From Pseudodesulfovibrio sp. (lineage in GTDB: Bacteria > Desulfobacterota > Desulfovibrionia > Desulfovibrionales > Desulfovibrionaceae): 64,000 bases of DNA. The notes beneath the pieces were generated by a model. It had not been told where the DNA came from and did no database searches. It saw nothing but the letters and a program-made list of their open reading frames with translations. Where the stretch lies: the NCBI GenBank assembly GCA_016744135.1, contig JADGEX010000001.1:1437029-1501028 (forward strand), written 5' to 3'. Position 1 is the first letter of the stretch; the number at the start of each line of letters is the position of its first letter. This document shows positions 61,384 to 64,000 of this stretch, in pieces. The translations under genes and the position numbers were made by a program.

Positions 61384-62793
61384 CTAATAATCAATCCTAA
61401 CCGTGTAATTGATGGATTTTCCTTCCGTACCCTTGGAAGGCAACAGCGACGTGAGCGCAAATTCAATGGATCCCGAGTCGGCCTCGGTGTATTCAACATC
61501 AGCAGACAATATTTTCCATGAACCCGGAAAGGATTCACGCAATGTCAGATCCTGCGGCGTAGACTTGCCGTTTTTGACTGTAATTTTCCAACCAATTTCA
61601 AAGGCGTTCTTCCCCACTTTTTTAAAATGCGTCTGTGTACGCTCAACCTTCACATCAAAAGAGCGGCCAAGCACAAGACGAACTTCATTCCCGACCGCTG
61701 TGTGGTTAAGACGCGTCTCACCAGCCAACAACTGTGTACCGTCCATAGTGGGCATAAAAACTCGAACCACCCCGCCAGGCATAGGACGACCAAGTTTGCC
61801 GACCTCGGTATTTTCAAAAGATAACGCCAACTCGACAGGTTGTGAAACCTTGCCATTTCGCTGACCGGGGCCACTATGAAAACGACTTGTCAATTTCTGC
61901 TGCACAGGAAGATCAACCGCAGAAAACAAACCAACCTGTTTGGACCCTTGAGATGGCAACGAAATATACCGGCCAACTGAATATACGTGATATTGAGAAA
62001 AAGATTCTTCCGAGGCATAGCCCCCCGCACCGTCCATAGACGCGGATTCCATAGCCATAACGCCCTTGTTACGGGCCATTCTGGGAGCAGGTGCGCGTTG
62101 AACATCACCAGCAACCAATCGAACATCAGCGCTTTTAAATGCACGCCCAGAAGCGTTTGTCACCGTAGCCCACGCATCCAGATCGGCCATTGTACCGGAC
62201 TTACTCAAAGTCATGGTATAATCCGCGTGCCAATTCACCCCACCCATAAGATAACTCAAGGAAACATTCTTCTTTCCTTCTGCAACGTTCTGTGTGGTCA
62301 AGGTCAATGTCGGTTCCGTATCAAAATCCTTGGGGAGTTTTGGCAGAAGCACTGCTTCAAAATTACCCACATACACCTCATTACCCACAGAAAAAACAGG
62401 CTGTCCCTTATTGGAAAGCAACGTGGCCTGTCGTAAAATGCGCGCATTTGCATCTGACGGATCAGGAAGAATCACTGACAATTCCTTGCCGACATAGGCA
62501 TCGAGAAGATTCCCAGCTGTGATTGGATGGTAGCTGTATTCAACGTCATTAACCGTCATCCCGTCAGCCGCTGCCCGAACCGATGCAGGCTCTAAAGTGG
62601 TAGGGATATCGGTAAACACAACAGCGGCAGGGCCTTCCGGGAGCGTAACAACACGTGTTTCTCGGACCAGTGCCCGACCAGAATTATAGACAGCGATAAA
62701 TGCACCACTGCCATTCGCATGGGCCATGCACGGGATAAGAGAGAGTGTGAGCGTGAAAAGAATAATGAGAACACCAGATTTCAGCCGAGTCAT
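61384..62793 (-). CDS. DUF4139-domain exported protein
   Basis: 469 residues; GGAGG sits 5 bases before the ATG at 62793. Signal peptide SGVLIILFTLTLSLIPCMAHA. The N-terminal part (VYNSGRALVRETRVVTLPEG) and the C-terminal half (SYLMGGVNWHADYTMTL, then ALSFENTEVGKLG) match DUF4139 beta-rich proteins. Family function unknown; some are cell-surface or envelope proteins. First gene of an operon with the HAD phosphatase (12-base gap). Why an envelope protein is linked to cytoplasmic sugar-phosphate enzymes is unclear. Confidence 0.85.
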   Translation of the reverse strand: MTRLKSGVLIILFTLTLSLIPCMAHANGSGAFIAVYNSGRALVRETRVVTLPEGPAAVVFTDIPTTLEPASVRAAADGMTVNDVEYSYHPITAGNLLDAYVGKELSVILPDPSDANARILRQATLLSNKGQPVFSVGNEVYVGNFEAVLLPKLPKDFDTEPTLTLTTQNVAEGKKNVSLSYLMGGVNWHADYTMTLSKSGTMADLDAWATVTNASGRAFKSADVRLVAGDVQRAPAPRMARNKGVMAMESASMDGAGGYASEESFSQYHVYSVGRYISLPSQGSKQVGLFSAVDLPVQQKLTSRFHSGPGQRNGKVSQPVELALSFENTEVGKLGRPMPGGVVRVFMPTMDGTQLLAGETRLNHTAVGNEVRLVLGRSFDVKVERTQTHFKKVGKNAFEIGWKITVKNGKSTPQDLTLRESFPGSWKILSADVEYTEADSGSIEFALTSLLPSKGTEGKSINYTVRIDY

Positions 62794-63047
62794 CGAGCCT
62801 CCGGACGTAAGTGGTCAATACTTATATAACAGTAATATCCCCTTACCGAAGAAGATACACTGCACAATTCTTTTTTGCAAAATAATAACAAAGATTATCA
62901 CCACAAAAACTAATCCCCGATTACAGCGGAGAATAAAGCATCTTGTAGCACCTCAGCCATTCGCTTAAGATTATACCAACTATTTGTATTCATGTCACAT
63001 TTACTGACTCGCCAAAAGTCTGGATATTTGCTAGACAAAAATGAGCT

Positions 63048-64000
63048 ATGAAAATTCTCATTGTCGATGATTCACCGTCTACGGTGGACCAACTTACTGC
63101 AATCCTTCACGGTGCAGGGTACCGGGATCTCTCCGCTGTCACGACACTGGAAGAGGCTCTCGACTCGCTTTCATTAGCCGCCAAAATAGAAGCCCCCATA
63201 GACCTCGTCCTTCTCGACCTTGATATCGCCGCCACCAATGGCATAGCCGCCATATTGTCCATAAAATCTCATAACGAATTTCAAGATATTCCCATCATCG
63301 CAATCACCAAAGATGACGGCGCAGCGAACCTTGACCAGGCCTTTGCAGCAGGTGCATCCGACTACATTGTCAAACCACTTGGCAAGACGGAACTTCGAGC
63401 ACGAGTCCGATCCGCTCTGCAATTACGGCGAGAAATGATCAAACGAATGATGCGCGAACGGGAACTTGAACAACTGGCTCGTAAATTGGAGCGCATGTCT
63501 AATCAAGACGGACTGACGGAACTGGCTAATCGACGATGTTTTGATGACGCCCTTGTTTGCGAATGGGTCCGCAATGGACGTGAGGATCAACCGCTAGGGT
63601 TGTTGATGATCGATATTGATCATTTCAAACAATACAATGATGCACTCGGTCATGTGAACGGAGATGGTTGTCTTTACGCCGTTGCCAAAGCTCTTCAAAA
63701 TGCAGTGCATCGCCCAGGCGATCTGGTCGCTCGGTACGGCGGCGAAGAATTTGCCATCATTCTTCCTAATACCGGATATAAAGGTGCCAAAGCCGTGGCG
63801 GACAACATCCACGAGAACCTCGCCAAAACAGCCCTTGGACATCCAGATTCCACTGTTGGCTCCAATGTCACCGTCTCAATCGGTGTGGCATCCGGGATCC
63901 CAACCTGTGAATCTTCCCCCGAGCACCTGCTTCAGGCGGCTGATAGTGCCCTCTATCAAGCCAAAGAATCTGGCCGCAACAGGACCGAAGTCATTAATCT
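63048..64000 (+). CDS. REC-GGDEF diguanylate cyclase (3' end cut by window)
   Basis: 317 codons visible, no stop before the window end. REC (1-125) has ILIVDDS, phosphoacceptor Asp57 in VLLDLDIAATNG and Lys in YIVKPLG. After a coiled coil (KRMMRERELEQLARKLE), GGDEF (about 150-315) has DGLTELANRR, MIDIDHFKQYND and the active GGEEF in ARYGGEEFA. An inhibitory site RPGD stands five residues before GGEEF. This is a PleD/WspR-type enzyme making c-di-GMP when phosphorylated, the opposite activity to the two HD-GYP proteins in the window. Confidence 0.92.
   Translation, partial: MKILIVDDSPSTVDQLTAILHGAGYRDLSAVTTLEEALDSLSLAAKIEAPIDLVLLDLDIAATNGIAAILSIKSHNEFQDIPIIAITKDDGAANLDQAFAAGASDYIVKPLGKTELRARVRSALQLRREMIKRMMRERELEQLARKLERMSNQDGLTELANRRCFDDALVCEWVRNGREDQPLGLLMIDIDHFKQYNDALGHVNGDGCLYAVAKALQNAVHRPGDLVARYGGEEFAIILPNTGYKGAKAVADNIHENLAKTALGHPDSTVGSNVTVSIGVASGIPTCESSPEHLLQAADSALYQAKESGRNRTEVIN

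Overview
The window looks like chromosomal DNA from a sulfate-reducing bacterium of the Desulfovibrionales, most likely Pseudodesulfovibrio or a close relative. That is inferred from the gene set: an Ech-type energy-conserving hydrogenase operon, ADP-forming acyl-CoA synthetase, many orphan periplasmic binding proteins, dense two-component and c-di-GMP signalling, FmdB and CII-like small regulators, and moderate GC. There is no rRNA, CRISPR array, transposase or integrase. One tRNA is present.

Layout. 1-3.7 kb (minus): echA-echB-echC-echD and the first codons of echE, a membrane hydrogenase/ion pump. 4.0-5.4 kb: a CysH-like PAPS/APS reductase paralogue, a small FMN-binding protein and tRNA-Arg(ACG). 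5.6-7.8 kb: an amino-acid ABC importer (binding protein plus two permeases, no ATPase). 8.5-9.1 kb: copy 1 of a structured non-coding repeat. 9.2-14.8 kb (minus): purB-pyrE followed by three overlapping envelope genes that look like a cell-curvature module: a Csd6/Pgp2-like YkuD protein, a membrane coiled-coil protein and a Csd4/Pgp1-like M99 carboxypeptidase. 14.9-17.7 kb: small genes (FmdB, a 36-residue basic protein, two exported proteins, a pseudo-acylphosphatase). 17.8-23.3 kb: histidine kinase, NtrC-type regulator with an altered GAFTGA loop, CheV, and a DUF885-like protein. 23.3-29.3 kb (minus): a signalling chain of periplasmic binding protein, hybrid kinase, REC protein and HD-GYP phosphodiesterase. 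29.6-32.5 kb: a 941-residue GlmS-like amidotransferase/isomerase. 32.7-35.7 kb: small membrane proteins and a second HD-GYP protein. 35.8-36.4 kb: copy 2 of the repeat, inverted. 36.5-43.5 kb: ADP-forming acyl-CoA synthetase, two solute-binding proteins, ferredoxin-nitroreductase and glnS. 43.7-45.2 kb: a TetR gene with two operators, a 40-residue protein, and a sigma-54-controlled CII-like regulator. 45.3-51.9 kb: a tightly packed five-gene signalling operon (hybrid kinase, small hydrolase, exported double rhodanese, THI5-like binding protein, Cache-HAMP-PP2C phosphatase). 52.1-53.9 kb: a second CII-like regulator and a class II aldolase. 54-55.5 kb: tandem binding-protein paralogues. 55.7-62.8 kb (minus): ychF and a sugar-phosphate operon (DUF4139 protein, HAD phosphatase, beta-phosphoglucomutase/GH65 fusion). 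63.0 kb to the end: a REC-GGDEF diguanylate cyclase cut by the window edge.

The strongest unexplained signals are the two inverted copies of a roughly 0.63-kb structured repeat, with nested helices and a compensatory base change between copies; the five-gene overlapping signalling operon; the curvature-type cell-wall operon attached to purB-pyrE; the sigma-54 promoter with helically phased upstream repeats before a CII-like gene; and the oversized GlmS paralogue. Functions come from motifs and family knowledge; no database search was possible.
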